Assembly (NCBI RefSeq): GCF_003990725.2
Contig: NZ_CP030064.1
Location: forward strand, 1 to 64,000
DNA from: Halorubrum sp. PV6
Lineage (GTDB): Archaea > Halobacteriota > Halobacteria > Halobacteriales > Haloferacaceae
Direction: 5' to 3'
Length of the DNA: 64,000 nucleotides
Shown: positions 47,067-55,158 of the stretch, in pieces
How positions within the stretch are numbered: the stretch's first letter is position 1
How the letters are laid out: each line of letters opens with the position of its first letter
Made by a program: the position numbers and the translations under genes
The notes under the pieces: generated by a model
What the model saw: the letters and a program-made list of their open reading frames with translations, nothing else
What the model was told of the DNA's origin: nothing
Database searches by the model: none

Positions 47067-47240
47067 ACCCGTCTATTGTCCGCCCAGGCTTTTAAATCTC
47101 TCGAATTTTTAACTCACATTCGAATAAATTCTAAACCGATCGATCCTGACGTTCCGCCGGCGACCGATCCGGACGCGTCGCTCGCCGGTCGGTTCCGTGC
47201 CGCAAAACGTCGCCCGCGCCGAGAGCCGCTCGTCAGGCGT

Positions 47241-47624
47241 TCAGTAGTCGGGCGCGTCGTCTTCGACCTCGCGCTTCAGCGAGTCGCGCCGGGACTTCGC
47301 GTCGCGACCCGTCGCCTCCAGCAGGAACTCGTTTTTCGCGTCGACCGCGTCGGCGGCGGCGTCGGCGTTCCCCTCCGCGATGACATCTTCGGCGGGGCGC
47401 TCCTCGAAGTGGACCGCGAGCTTGTCCTTCTTGCTCCCGTACTCGGCGGCGCCGGCGACGATGCGCTCGAAGACGGGGTTGTCGGGGTCCCCGACGACGT
47501 ACAGTTCGTGGCCCTCCCACTCTTCCGTGCCGGTGACCGCACCGAAGTACGATTCGATGGATCCTTTCAGGTCGGGCATGCGGTCGTCCAGATGCTCGCC
47601 GCGTCGCATCTTGTACTCCTTCAT
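47241..47624 (-). CDS. DUF5611 family protein
   Basis: A haloarchaeal protein of 127 aa (MKEYKMRRGEHLDDRMPDL start, VGDPDNPVFERIVAGAAEY, RPAEDVIAEGNADAAADAVD, and a C-terminal ATGRDAKSRRDSLKREVEDD). I know this conserved C-terminus from DUF5611 proteins, whose function is unknown. ATG 47624 is preferred to an upstream in-frame start at 47666. No membrane or metal motif. Confidence 0.8.
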   Translation of the reverse strand: MKEYKMRRGEHLDDRMPDLKGSIESYFGAVTGTEEWEGHELYVVGDPDNPVFERIVAGAAEYGSKKDKLAVHFEERPAEDVIAEGNADAAADAVDAKNEFLLEATGRDAKSRRDSLKREVEDDAPDY

Positions 47625-47728
47625 GCCGCGACCGTTCGACAGGGGTGCGTAAACCAGTTTCGTCACGGCGTCTCCGTCGGCTTCGTCGCGTTCGCCGGGC
47701 CGTCTCCGGCGCTCGACCGCCGCGCGAA

Positions 47729-47735
47729 AAAAAGT
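47729..47735 (-). terminator. T-run terminator after the zinc-ribbon protein gene
   Basis: Seven consecutive T residues on the minus strand, 13 bases after the stop codon of the zinc-ribbon acidic protein. Confidence 0.5.
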
Positions 47736-47748
47736 GTGCGGTGTCCGC

Positions 47749-48858
47749 TCAGATCGGGCGCTCGTCGACGTACCCGCGTTTACACTCCGGACAGATGTCG
47801 CCCGCGCGCATCGAGTTGCCGTCGGCGGCGCGGGTCATCTCGCACTCGGGGCAGTAGTACTCCGTCGTCACCTCCGAAGTCGACGTCTCGAGGTCGGGGC
47901 TGTCCCCGCGGGTGATCCCGACGCCGTTGTTGAGGCCGTCTCCGGAGCCGGCGCCCGCCTCGCCCGCCGGCTGTGCGGGCGCCTCGACGTACTCCGCGTC
48001 CTCGCCCTCGGCCGGCGCGTCGGCGGCCTCCGGCGTGAGCCCGCCGCCGAACTCCACGCCGTCGGCGTTTCCGTCGCCGACCTCGGCGCTGAAGCCCTCG
48101 TCTTCGCCGGGGTGCTCGGGCCACGGCGTCGGCTCGTTCTCCGCTTCCGGCGCCTCGTCCACGTCGGGCCACGCGCCGCGCTCGCGGTCGTCCGCGGGTT
48201 CGGCCTCGTCGTCGAGGATCACGCCGTCGTCCGTCTCGGCGCGCTCCTCGTCGGCGGGCGTCTCCTCCGGCGCCGTCTCGGCCTCCGGGTACGCCGCGTA
48301 CTCGTCGTCGTCGCCGAGCCCGCCGTCGTCGCCCGCGTCTCCCGCCTTCGCGGGGCCGTCGTCGATCAGTTCCGCCCCGTCGTCTCCGCCCGCCGCGGTG
48401 TCTGCGTCCGCTGTCTCCGCCTCTGTCCCGACGGCATCCGCCGGATCGGCGGCTTCGGCCTCGCCGACCTCGTGGGCCGTGTCGTCGGAGTCGCTGTCGT
48501 CGTCGTCGATGATCACGGCGTCGTCGGCTCCCTCGCCGTCGACTCCGGCGGCGGCGGCCGCGGCGACGCCCGAGTTCGGCTCGCCGCCCGGCTCGCCGCC
48601 CGCCTCGCCGCGGTCGGCCGGCTCGTCGCCCGCGGTCGTCGGGTCCGGTCCCCCGGCCGCCTCCGCGGCGGTGGCCTCGTTGGTCAGTTGCTCCATCGTC
48701 GTGACCTCGGTGTTCTCGCTGACGACCTGCGTCTCGCCGCAGCGAGCGCAGGTCTTCACCTCGGTGACGGTCGTGACGACCTCGTTCCCGTCCTCCTCGC
48801 GCTCGCGCCGTAGTTCGGGCTCGCCGAAGTCGTGCCCGAGCAGACACCTGAGTCCCAT
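47749..48858 (-). CDS. Acidic protein with terminal zinc ribbons
   Basis: A 369-residue protein made of two metal-binding ends joined by a highly acidic, alanine-rich region (about 50-320). The N-terminus MGLRCLLGHDFGEPELRRE leads to TCARCGETQ (a CxxC pair). The C-terminus has YYCPECEMTRA and DICPECKRGYVDERPI, a four-cysteine ribbon. I recall this layout from a haloarchaeal family DUF7093 (number from memory). ATG 48858 fits the conserved N-terminus. The linker makes a flexible tether; a role in RNA or ribosome binding is only a guess. Confidence 0.75.
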   Translation of the reverse strand: MGLRCLLGHDFGEPELRREREEDGNEVVTTVTEVKTCARCGETQVVSENTEVTTMEQLTNEATAAEAAGGPDPTTAGDEPADRGEAGGEPGGEPNSGVAAAAAAGVDGEGADDAVIIDDDDSDSDDTAHEVGEAEAADPADAVGTEAETADADTAAGGDDGAELIDDGPAKAGDAGDDGGLGDDDEYAAYPEAETAPEETPADEERAETDDGVILDDEAEPADDRERGAWPDVDEAPEAENEPTPWPEHPGEDEGFSAEVGDGNADGVEFGGGLTPEAADAPAEGEDAEYVEAPAQPAGEAGAGSGDGLNNGVGITRGDSPDLETSTSEVTTEYYCPECEMTRAADGNSMRAGDICPECKRGYVDERPI

Positions 48859-49011
48859 TATGCCCAACCTGCGGTGCCGAAGGTAAAAAACGCCCCGTCC
48901 GGCGTCAGACGCCCGGCGCACGTCCGTCTCGGCCGCGGGCGCCCTCTGCCCCCGCGGGCGGTGACGTTACACAGACTCTTTGTGGGTCGGTCGCGTACCG
49001 TTCGCTCGTCT

Positions 49012-49326
49012 ATGCCAACCGTATCCTACCAGGGCGAAGAGATCGAGTGTGAGGAGGGTGCTCTGCTGCGCGACGTTTTGAAAGAGGCCGGCCTCTCCGT
49101 GTACAACGGGAAGATGGAGCAGCTGAACTGCCGCGGGGCGGGGTCGTGCGGCTCCTGTGCCGTCCAGGTCGACGGCGAGGTCAGCGAGCCCGGTAAAAAG
49201 GAGAAGGCCCGCCTCTGGTTCCCGCCCCACCACCCGAGCCACGACGTTCGCCTCGCGTGTCAGACCCGCGTCGAAGGCGACGTCGAGGTGACCAAGGGCC
49301 GCGGACTCTTCGGGCAGCACGTCTGA
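49012..49326 (+). CDS. 2Fe-2S ferredoxin
   Basis: A soluble plant-type ferredoxin of 104 aa. The ligands are Cys40, Cys46 and Cys49 (CRGAGSCGSC) and Cys83 (RLACQTRV). The first spacing of five residues (Cys-x5-Cys) differs by one from the usual four. ATG 49012 begins the conserved MPTVSYQGEE. It is divergent from the zinc-ribbon gene. A T-run 20 bases after the stop (about 49349-49353) is a likely terminator. Confidence 0.9.
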   Translation: MPTVSYQGEEIECEEGALLRDVLKEAGLSVYNGKMEQLNCRGAGSCGSCAVQVDGEVSEPGKKEKARLWFPPHHPSHDVRLACQTRVEGDVEVTKGRGLFGQHV

Positions 49327-49375
49327 TCCGGCCCCGTCGCTCGCGAGTCTTTTTACCTGACGTCGGTGGAGTACC

Positions 49376-49485
49376 GTCGCCCGGCGCCGTTCGATACCTG
49401 TCGCTCGCCTTCCTAGCGCCGTCGCTCCCCGTCGCCCGGCGCTGTTCGATACCTGTCGCTCTCCTTCCTAGCGCCGTCGCTCCCC
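49376..49485. repeat. 55-bp tandem duplication
   Basis: Two adjacent 55-bp copies (49376-49430, 49431-49485) beginning gtcgcccggcgc[c/t]gttcga differ at only a few bases. They fill much of the 310-bp gap between the ferredoxin gene and the cspA gene, which otherwise holds nothing I recognise. Confidence 0.75.
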
Positions 49486-49636
49486 GCCGCCCGCCCGACA
49501 GTCCGGCGGCAGCGACGCTCAGCGGTGAAATAAGCACCCGCGTCGGACGTGAATCCGGGGGCGGGCAGAAGTCTTGTTGTCGCGTGTCAGAGTCGCGTTC
49601 GGCGTCAGCCGGACCGACCCACCGTATCGGATCGGC

Positions 49637-49831
49637 TTACTGCCGAACGACGTTGGACGCGCGCGGACCCTTGGGCGAGGACTCGATGTCGAACTCGAGC
49701 TCCTGGCCCTCTTCGAGGTCCGGCCCTTCGACGTCTTCCATGTGGAAGAACACGTCGTCGTCAGCGTCGTCAGTCTCAATAAATCCGTAGCCGCCAGTGT
49801 CGTTGAAGAAATCAACCTTTCCGGTCGCCAT
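49637..49831 (-). CDS. cspA: Cold shock protein CspA
   Basis: A 64-residue single cold-shock domain: MATGKVDFFNDTGGYGFIET carries RNP-1 (GGYGFIE) and DVFFHMED carries RNP-2. PKGPRASNVVRQ ends the protein. It binds single-stranded nucleic acids as an RNA chaperone. A TATA-like ccttattacc on this strand (about 49857-49866) lies 26-35 bases before the ATG. Several CspA paralogues are usual in haloarchaea. Confidence 0.95.
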   Translation of the reverse strand: MATGKVDFFNDTGGYGFIETDDADDDVFFHMEDVEGPDLEEGQELEFDIESSPKGPRASNVVRQ

Positions 49832-50047
49832 TGCATTCTAACGAACGCCCCTTCCGGTAATAAGGATTGCGAGTGTACAGTTACCACGCGTGTAGGCGGA
49901 CGTTTGTTTTCACAAAGAGCAGTTATCGAGACGATCGGTGAACGTACACGCCGACTCCCTCCCCTCTGCCGACCGATCCGTCGGTTCTCTCGTCCGGAAT
50001 GCGACGACAGAGGGACGTTTATACTCACCCGCGGTCATCTGTCCGAC

Positions 50048-50584
50048 GTGTTCCGATCCCTCCGCGAGAACGGCCCGGCGCTGCTCGTGCCGGCGGCGTG
50101 GTCCGTCGTCGCCGCAACGGTGCTCGGCCTCGTCTCCACGCACGCCCTCTTCGTCGCCCACGTCGTCATGAGCGTCCTGCTCGTCGCCTTCGTCGTCGCC
50201 TCGTGGCGCGACATGGCCGCGGGCGCGCTCCGCACGTGGAAGTTCGTCATCGTCGCGGGCACGCCCGTGACGCTCGCCGGCGTCGCGGGGTTCCTCGCGC
50301 GCGGCGACGCGGTTCCGGCGCTCGCGGCCGCGGTCCCGGCCGACGCGCTCCTCGCCGTCGCGTTTTACGGGTGGCTGTTGTTGCCCGCGCCCGCGTTCGT
50401 CGACACCGGCCGCCGCGACCCGAATACCGCCCGCCGCGCGGTCTACTACGTCGCCGCGGCGTGTTCGGTCGCCGGCGCCGGCGTCGCGCTCGTCGCGACC
50501 TCCCCGACGCAGGTCGTCGCGGGAGTCGCGCTCGTCGCCGTCGGCCAGACCGCGGGCATCCTCGCCGCGACCCTGTTGTACTGA
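50048..50584 (+). CDS. Multi-pass membrane protein, unknown function
   Basis: A 178-residue protein of about five to six hydrophobic helices (about 12-30, 34-52, 62-80, 86-104, 118-140, 148-175). GTG 50048 is chosen because the conserved-looking FRSLRENGPALLVPAAW follows, and tttatactc lies about 27 bases upstream. An ORF extending to 49574 covers the cspA region on the other strand and is a shadow there. No catalytic motif recognised. Confidence 0.7.
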   Translation: MFRSLRENGPALLVPAAWSVVAATVLGLVSTHALFVAHVVMSVLLVAFVVASWRDMAAGALRTWKFVIVAGTPVTLAGVAGFLARGDAVPALAAAVPADALLAVAFYGWLLLPAPAFVDTGRRDPNTARRAVYYVAAACSVAGAGVALVATSPTQVVAGVALVAVGQTAGILAATLLY

Positions 50585-50652
50585 CAGCCGGCCGGACTCG
50601 CGGTCGCGTCCCGCCGCGGTCGCGCCACTTCCCTCCCGGCTTCCCCCGCCGC

Positions 50653-51633
50653 TCACTCCTCAGCGCCCGCCTCGCCGAGCGCCCGCCGAAGCGCCCGCTC
50701 GTGGAACTCGACCGCCGCGTCCCGCCCGACCGGCGGATACCGCGGGTTCGTCACCCGTCCGCTCCCGTCGACGGCGGCGCTCGCCACGGCCGCCACGCGG
50801 TGCGCGCGGGCGTCCGGCGGCGGCGTGGCGACCGACTCGTAGCCGGTGCGGAACGCCCGCCGGAGCGGTTCGGTCTCGCTCGCCGGCACGTACCAGTCGA
50901 CGACCAGGTGTTCGGCCTTGGCGACCGACACGCCCGGCGGGGCGGCGAGCGGGGCCTCCCAGTCGAGGACCGCCGTCACCGCGCCGTCCGCGACGAGCGC
51001 GTTGCCCGGCCGGAGGTCCCACGGGAACAGCCGAGGGTCGCGGGCGCGGGCGACCGGTTCCCGGACCGCCTCGGCGAGCCGCCCCCGGAGTTCGTCGAAC
51101 TCGGGCGGCAGTCGCGCGACGTGTCGCTCGCCGAACCGCCGGACCCAGGCCGCCGCGTCGGTCGGCTCGTGGACGGCGAGCGGCTCGTCGGGGTCCGCCA
51201 CCGAGTCGGTGTCCGCCGCGACCGCCAGCCGACCGCACGCCGGGAACCGGAACGCCTCGTGGACGGCCCCGAGGTACCGGCCGAACGCCCGCGCAATGTC
51301 GCGCTTTCCCGTCGCCCCCAGCTCGACGAACGCCTCGTGGAGGTCGCGCCCCTCGACCAACGGCGTGACCAGCCACCCCGTCCCGTCGGCGACCCCGTCG
51401 CCGATCGGCCGGGGCACGGGAACGCCGGTTCGCTCGCCGAGGGCGCGTAAAAGCGCCGCCTCGGTTCGGATCCGCGTCGGGTTCACGGCGCGCTGGACGA
51501 CGACCGGGGGCGCGGTCTCGAACCGGACGACCTCCGTTCGCTTGCGGTTCCCCCGGCCGAGCGACTCGACGCTCGCCGGCGTCGCCCCCGGTCGCGTCTC
51601 GGCGAGCGCCCGGTCCAAGACCGCGTCGCTCAC
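50653..51633 (-). CDS. Aminoglycoside phosphotransferase-like kinase
   Basis: A 326-residue protein of the APH/choline-kinase superfamily. The Brenner-like loop reads LFPWDLRPGNALV: Asp and Asn are kept, the usual His-Gly before Asp is not. The metal Asp is in VTAVLDWEAP. The N-lobe has VESLGRGNRKRTEVVRFE and ALLRALGERTGVPVPRPIG. Small-molecule kinase activity is plausible but the substrate is unknown; it need not be an antibiotic-resistance gene. The GTG start overlaps the HAD gene stop by four bases, so the two are coupled. Confidence 0.82.
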   Translation of the reverse strand: MSDAVLDRALAETRPGATPASVESLGRGNRKRTEVVRFETAPPVVVQRAVNPTRIRTEAALLRALGERTGVPVPRPIGDGVADGTGWLVTPLVEGRDLHEAFVELGATGKRDIARAFGRYLGAVHEAFRFPACGRLAVAADTDSVADPDEPLAVHEPTDAAAWVRRFGERHVARLPPEFDELRGRLAEAVREPVARARDPRLFPWDLRPGNALVADGAVTAVLDWEAPLAAPPGVSVAKAEHLVVDWYVPASETEPLRRAFRTGYESVATPPPDARAHRVAAVASAAVDGSGRVTNPRYPPVGRDAAVEFHERALRRALGEAGAEE

Positions 51634-52325
51634 GCGTTGGGCTCCGCGTCGCGTCTCGCGGTCAGCAACGCCGTCACCCCGTCTAACGAGTCGACGACGT
51701 GGTCCGGGCTGTAGGGCGCGGCCGCCTCGTCGGGGTCGGCGCGCAGCCACGCCGACTGCAGCCCGGCGTTGTGCGCGCCGGCGACGTCGTACGCCAGCGA
51801 GTTCCCGACGTACAGCGTCTCTTCGGGGGCGACGGAGAGAGCGGCCGCCAACCGGTCGAACGGCTCGGCGTGCGGCTTCCGGCGCGGCAGGTCGCCGGCG
51901 TACACGATGGCGTCGACGCGGTCGCCGAGCCCGAGCGCGTCGACTTTCGCCCGCTGCCGGTGTTCCGGGCCGTTCGTGAGGAGGCCGACGGGCCCCACCT
52001 CGGCCGCGGCCGACAACGCCTCTGTCGCGCCCGGCAGGTACGTCACTCGCGAGTCGTCGGCGACCGCCTCGAACGCCTCGGCGAGGGCGACGGGGTCGAC
52101 GTCGCGGCCGTGTTGGGCCGCCAGCCGCGCGAACCCCGCGCCGAGGTAGCCGACCCTGTCGTCTGGGTCCGGCGGGCCGTCGAGCGCCGCCCACAGCACG
52201 TCCGGCTCGCCGAACGGCTCGACGCCGGCCCGCTCGAAGGCGCGGCGGTACAGCGCCTCCACGTCGTGGTCGGGACGGCACAGCGTGTTGTCGAGGTCGA
52301 AGGCGACCGCGGTAATCCGGCTCAT
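51630..52325 (-). CDS. HAD superfamily hydrolase
   Basis: A 231-residue haloacid dehalogenase-like phosphatase. Motif I is VAFDLDNTLCRPD (nucleophile Asp11-type position), motif II LLTNGPEHRQRAK, motif III includes PRRKPHAEPF, and motif IV is YVGNSLAYDVAGAHNAG. An alpha-helical cap sits between I and II. This subtype often dephosphorylates sugar or nucleotide phosphates. ATG 52325 starts the conserved region. It precedes and overlaps the APH-like kinase gene, which suggests one pathway. Confidence 0.9.
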   Translation of the reverse strand: MSRITAVAFDLDNTLCRPDHDVEALYRRAFERAGVEPFGEPDVLWAALDGPPDPDDRVGYLGAGFARLAAQHGRDVDPVALAEAFEAVADDSRVTYLPGATEALSAAAEVGPVGLLTNGPEHRQRAKVDALGLGDRVDAIVYAGDLPRRKPHAEPFDRLAAALSVAPEETLYVGNSLAYDVAGAHNAGLQSAWLRADPDEAAAPYSPDHVVDSLDGVTALLTARRDAEPNA

Positions 52326-52411
52326 GGTACGACTGAGGTCCCGCGCGGCGAAGTCCGTTTCGACGACCCCCGCTCGGTACGCCCCGCTTTCGCGGTCCCG
52401 TCCGCGTTCCC

Positions 52412-52990
52412 CTAGTCCGTCGCTTTCGGCTCCGCCCCGGCGGTCGCGTCCGCTCCGCTCGCCGGGTCGTCGTCCGGGCGCGTGTACCACCACGCCCACA
52501 GCAGCAACACGCCCTGGAGGGGGAGCCGTGCCCACGCCCCGGCGCTGGCGACGCCAGAGAGGCGGTCGGGGACGGCCTCGGCCGCCACGCCGTCGGTCGC
52601 CATGTACACGTTCGCGGGGAACACGGCCCCCAGAAGCGCCATGATCCCCCACGCCGACCCGCGCCGCGTCCGGTCGAACTGCATACCGAGCCCGAAGGCG
52701 ACCTCCGCGATTCCGGACAGGTAGACGAGCGCCCGCGGGCTCGGGAGCCCCGGCGGGACGACCCGCGCGAACGCCTTCGGCGCGAGGAAATGCGTGATCC
52801 CGGCGATCACGTACACCGCGCCCATCGCTCGGCCGGTTCCCCGCTTTCGCTCCGCTACGGTCTCCGCGAGCGATCCTCCGGCGTCGGTTGCGTCGGCGAC
52901 CGCGCCGACGCCGGCGTCGCCGCCGCTTCGATCCGCGCGGTCGTTCGAGACGAGCCCGACACAGGTCGTGACGATTTCGGAGAGTGACAT
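52412..52990 (-). CDS. DoxX-like membrane protein
   Basis: A 192-residue membrane protein with a polar N-terminal region (1-50) and four hydrophobic segments (about 56-72, 86-104, 112-130, 150-168). The DoxX-like pattern is GITHFLAPKAFARVVPPGLPSP and LSGIAEVAFGLGMQF followed by NVYMATDG. DoxX relatives are redox- or thiosulfate-linked in some organisms, but the fold is broad and function here is unknown. The 186 bp upstream are empty apart from an AT-rich cataataaacg near 53057. Confidence 0.78.
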   Translation of the reverse strand: MSLSEIVTTCVGLVSNDRADRSGGDAGVGAVADATDAGGSLAETVAERKRGTGRAMGAVYVIAGITHFLAPKAFARVVPPGLPSPRALVYLSGIAEVAFGLGMQFDRTRRGSAWGIMALLGAVFPANVYMATDGVAAEAVPDRLSGVASAGAWARLPLQGVLLLWAWWYTRPDDDPASGADATAGAEPKATD

Positions 52991-53176
52991 GGGTTCGGGT
53001 GACGGACGCGGTCGGCGTGACCGACGCCACGGTCGTTACGTCCACCTGCGGCCGAGGCATAATAAACGATTGCGTGCGACGGCGACGCCGCTGCGGCGCG
53101 CTCCGTCTCGCCACCCGAAGTGCCTCTTTTAAATGACCGGCGCCAGCCGCGTCGGGCCGACCGCGAGGGGTTGCCG

Positions 53177-54193
53177 TCACTCCTCGTCCGCGGGCGCCCG
53201 CGTCCGGGGGACGAACGTGTACGTCACCCCGTCGTCGAGCACGACGTAGATCCCGCGATCGGGGTCGTGGACGACGCGCCGTCCGGAGTCGATGGCGACG
53301 TCGACGAGGTCGCCGAGGGTCCGGACCGACACCCGATTGCTCCCGAGGCGCCCGACCGATCCGGTCGAGACCCACTCGCCGTACCGGACGCGGCTCGCGG
53401 TGGCGACCGCCTCGGGATCGCTTTCGCGCCGCCCGAGGACGGCGATGCCGAGCCCGCCGACCGTGAGGAGCGTCCCGCCGGCGAGCCGCGATCCGGGAAC
53501 GTCTCTCGCGGCCGGGACGGTGCGCTCGACGGGCGTCGCACGGGTCGTCGACGCCTCGCGCTGGTCGCCGAACCGGTACGTGACGTCGTCGGTCACGAGC
53601 GGCGTCTCGACGGTGAGTCGGTCGACGTACCGGCCGGAGTCGACCTCGGTCTCGGCCACGACGACCGTCTCGACGCGACCGGCCGTCCCGACCTCGCTCG
53701 CGACCGCCGCGAGCCGCGTGTTCCGGTACTCGGTCACGTTCAGCGACGCCTCGGTGGTGTGCGTGCCGTCGGTCACCTCGACGGTCTCGCCCGCGAGAAG
53801 CTGGCGCTCGGTCCAGAACGCCTCGCCGTCCTCGACGGCCCGAGTGACGAGGTAGACGCGCTGGGTGACCGTCACGAGCCGGTCTTCGGGGAAGGTACTC
53901 GTGACCGCGAGGTCGACGGCCGGCGTCGCGGCGGCGAGGTACACCGGCGGCTCTGCGAGTCGCTCACCGGCGGCGAAAAGGGTCGTCTCTCCGGTCACGA
54001 CGGCGCTCGTCGTCAGTTCGAGGTTGAACGTCTCGACCGCGTGCTGTTCGGTGACGGTCGTCGCCGCCGGCGACCCGGCGTAGGCGACCCCGACCGACCC
54101 GAGCAGGACCGCCCCGGCGACGAGGAGCGCGAGGCCGACGAGCGTGCCCCGCGTCGTGAGGAACCACCGCGCGCGCTCCGCCCACGGCCCCAT
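53177..54193 (-). CDS. DUF5305 membrane protein of the putative fibre operon
   Basis: A 338-residue protein with an N-terminal membrane helix (about 17-40), a roughly 200-residue extracellular beta-rich domain, a second helix (about 232-250) and a cytoplasmic tail with a compact domain ending TYTFVPRTRAP. The pattern TVTEQHAVETFNLELTTSAVVTGE and the second-half TRATPVERTVP match the DUF5305 family as I remember it. Its position in the operon with a SipW-like peptidase and two of its likely substrates suggests a role in anchoring or assembling them (inference). It is fourth and last in the run. Confidence 0.78.
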   Translation of the reverse strand: MGPWAERARWFLTTRGTLVGLALLVAGAVLLGSVGVAYAGSPAATTVTEQHAVETFNLELTTSAVVTGETTLFAAGERLAEPPVYLAAATPAVDLAVTSTFPEDRLVTVTQRVYLVTRAVEDGEAFWTERQLLAGETVEVTDGTHTTEASLNVTEYRNTRLAAVASEVGTAGRVETVVVAETEVDSGRYVDRLTVETPLVTDDVTYRFGDQREASTTRATPVERTVPAARDVPGSRLAGGTLLTVGGLGIAVLGRRESDPEAVATASRVRYGEWVSTGSVGRLGSNRVSVRTLGDLVDVAIDSGRRVVHDPDRGIYVVLDDGVTYTFVPRTRAPADEE

Positions 54194-54324
54194 TATCGGC
54201 CCCTCCGCGAACTGGTGAACTGGTGTGCGTACATGTACTGAACCCCGACTCGGACCCGTATAAACCGGGAATCACCTCGTCGTGACTCGTCGCGTAACCC
54301 GGGGGTAACCTCGAACGTCCTCGC

Positions 54325-55158
54325 TCACGACGATTCGGATTCGAACACTTCCTCGTCGCCGCCGGCGACATCTTCCACCTCGATGCGCTCGCTCTCGACC
54401 TCGCCGCTCGCGTCGAACAGGCGGACCGTGATGCGGTAGGGGTCGCCGAACCGCTGCCCGCGTTTGCTGAACGAGAGCTCCCCTTCCAAGGCGGACGACG
54501 ATTTCGTCTCCGTCTCCTCCCGATCGAGATTGTCGAACTCGGCGGTCACCCGCTCGAACGTGTTTTCCGGGTCGTCAACCTCGTATTCGACGACGTACAC
54601 CGCCGGCCCCCCGTTCCCCCGCCTGGACTCGTCTTCGATCTCGACTTCCTCGAACGACGGCCGCGCCGCCGGCGGCGCACAGCCCGCCGCGTCCACGCTC
54701 GCCCGACGCGTCGCGACCGCGGAGAAGCCGTCTGCGGCGGTCGCCTCGACCGTGAACGTCACCGCGGCCGGCGCGTCGTCACAGGAGACCTCGACGGCGA
54801 CGACGAGCGAGTCGCCGGACGCGAGCGTCCCCGCGTCGTTCGAGAGCGTCCCGACCGCCTCCGCCAGCGTCACGGTCACCGCCACGGGCCGACCGGCGCG
54901 ATTCGTGACCGTCACGAGCCGGCTCTCGGCCCCGGCCGCGACGCTGGGAGCGACGTCGAGACCGAGCACGCCCGCGGCGTCGCTCGCGACGGGCAGCGTG
55001 GAGCCGCGATCGAGCGAGGCGGCCGTGTAGGCCCCGGACCCGCGCGCGGCGGCGAGACCGACCAGTCCCGCGCCGGCGGCGAGGAACGCGCGACGCGTGC
55101 CCCGAGGCCCGCCGCTCGCCGCTCGCGGGCGTCGGCGTCGCGGCGGCCGGCGCGTCAC
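54325..55158 (-). CDS. Secreted SipW-type substrate, Tat-like signal
   Basis: A 277-residue exported protein. The basic N-terminus ends in GTRRAFLAAGAGLVGLAA, a twin-arginine signal. The following GAYTAASLDRGSTLPVASDA is very similar to AFTAANVDRSANIDVVADQD of the DUF1102-like protein at 56316-56906, so both may be cut by the SipW-like peptidase between them. The mature region is beta-rich with one Cys pair (VSCDD, AAGCAPP) and an acidic tail. GTG 55158 overlaps the peptidase stop (GTGA); GTG 55167 is an alternative. Function is inferred from context only. Confidence 0.75.
   Translation of the reverse strand: MTRRPPRRRRPRAASGGPRGTRRAFLAAGAGLVGLAAARGSGAYTAASLDRGSTLPVASDAAGVLGLDVAPSVAAGAESRLVTVTNRAGRPVAVTVTLAEAVGTLSNDAGTLASGDSLVVAVEVSCDDAPAAVTFTVEATAADGFSAVATRRASVDAAGCAPPAARPSFEEVEIEDESRRGNGGPAVYVVEYEVDDPENTFERVTAEFDNLDREETETKSSSALEGELSFSKRGQRFGDPYRITVRLFDASGEVESERIEVEDVAGGDEEVFESESS

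Noticed and set aside
49574-50047. N-terminal extension of the membrane protein at 50048 to 49574
   Set aside because: It covers the cspA gene on the opposite strand, has shadow composition, and the TATA box and conserved start support GTG 50048.
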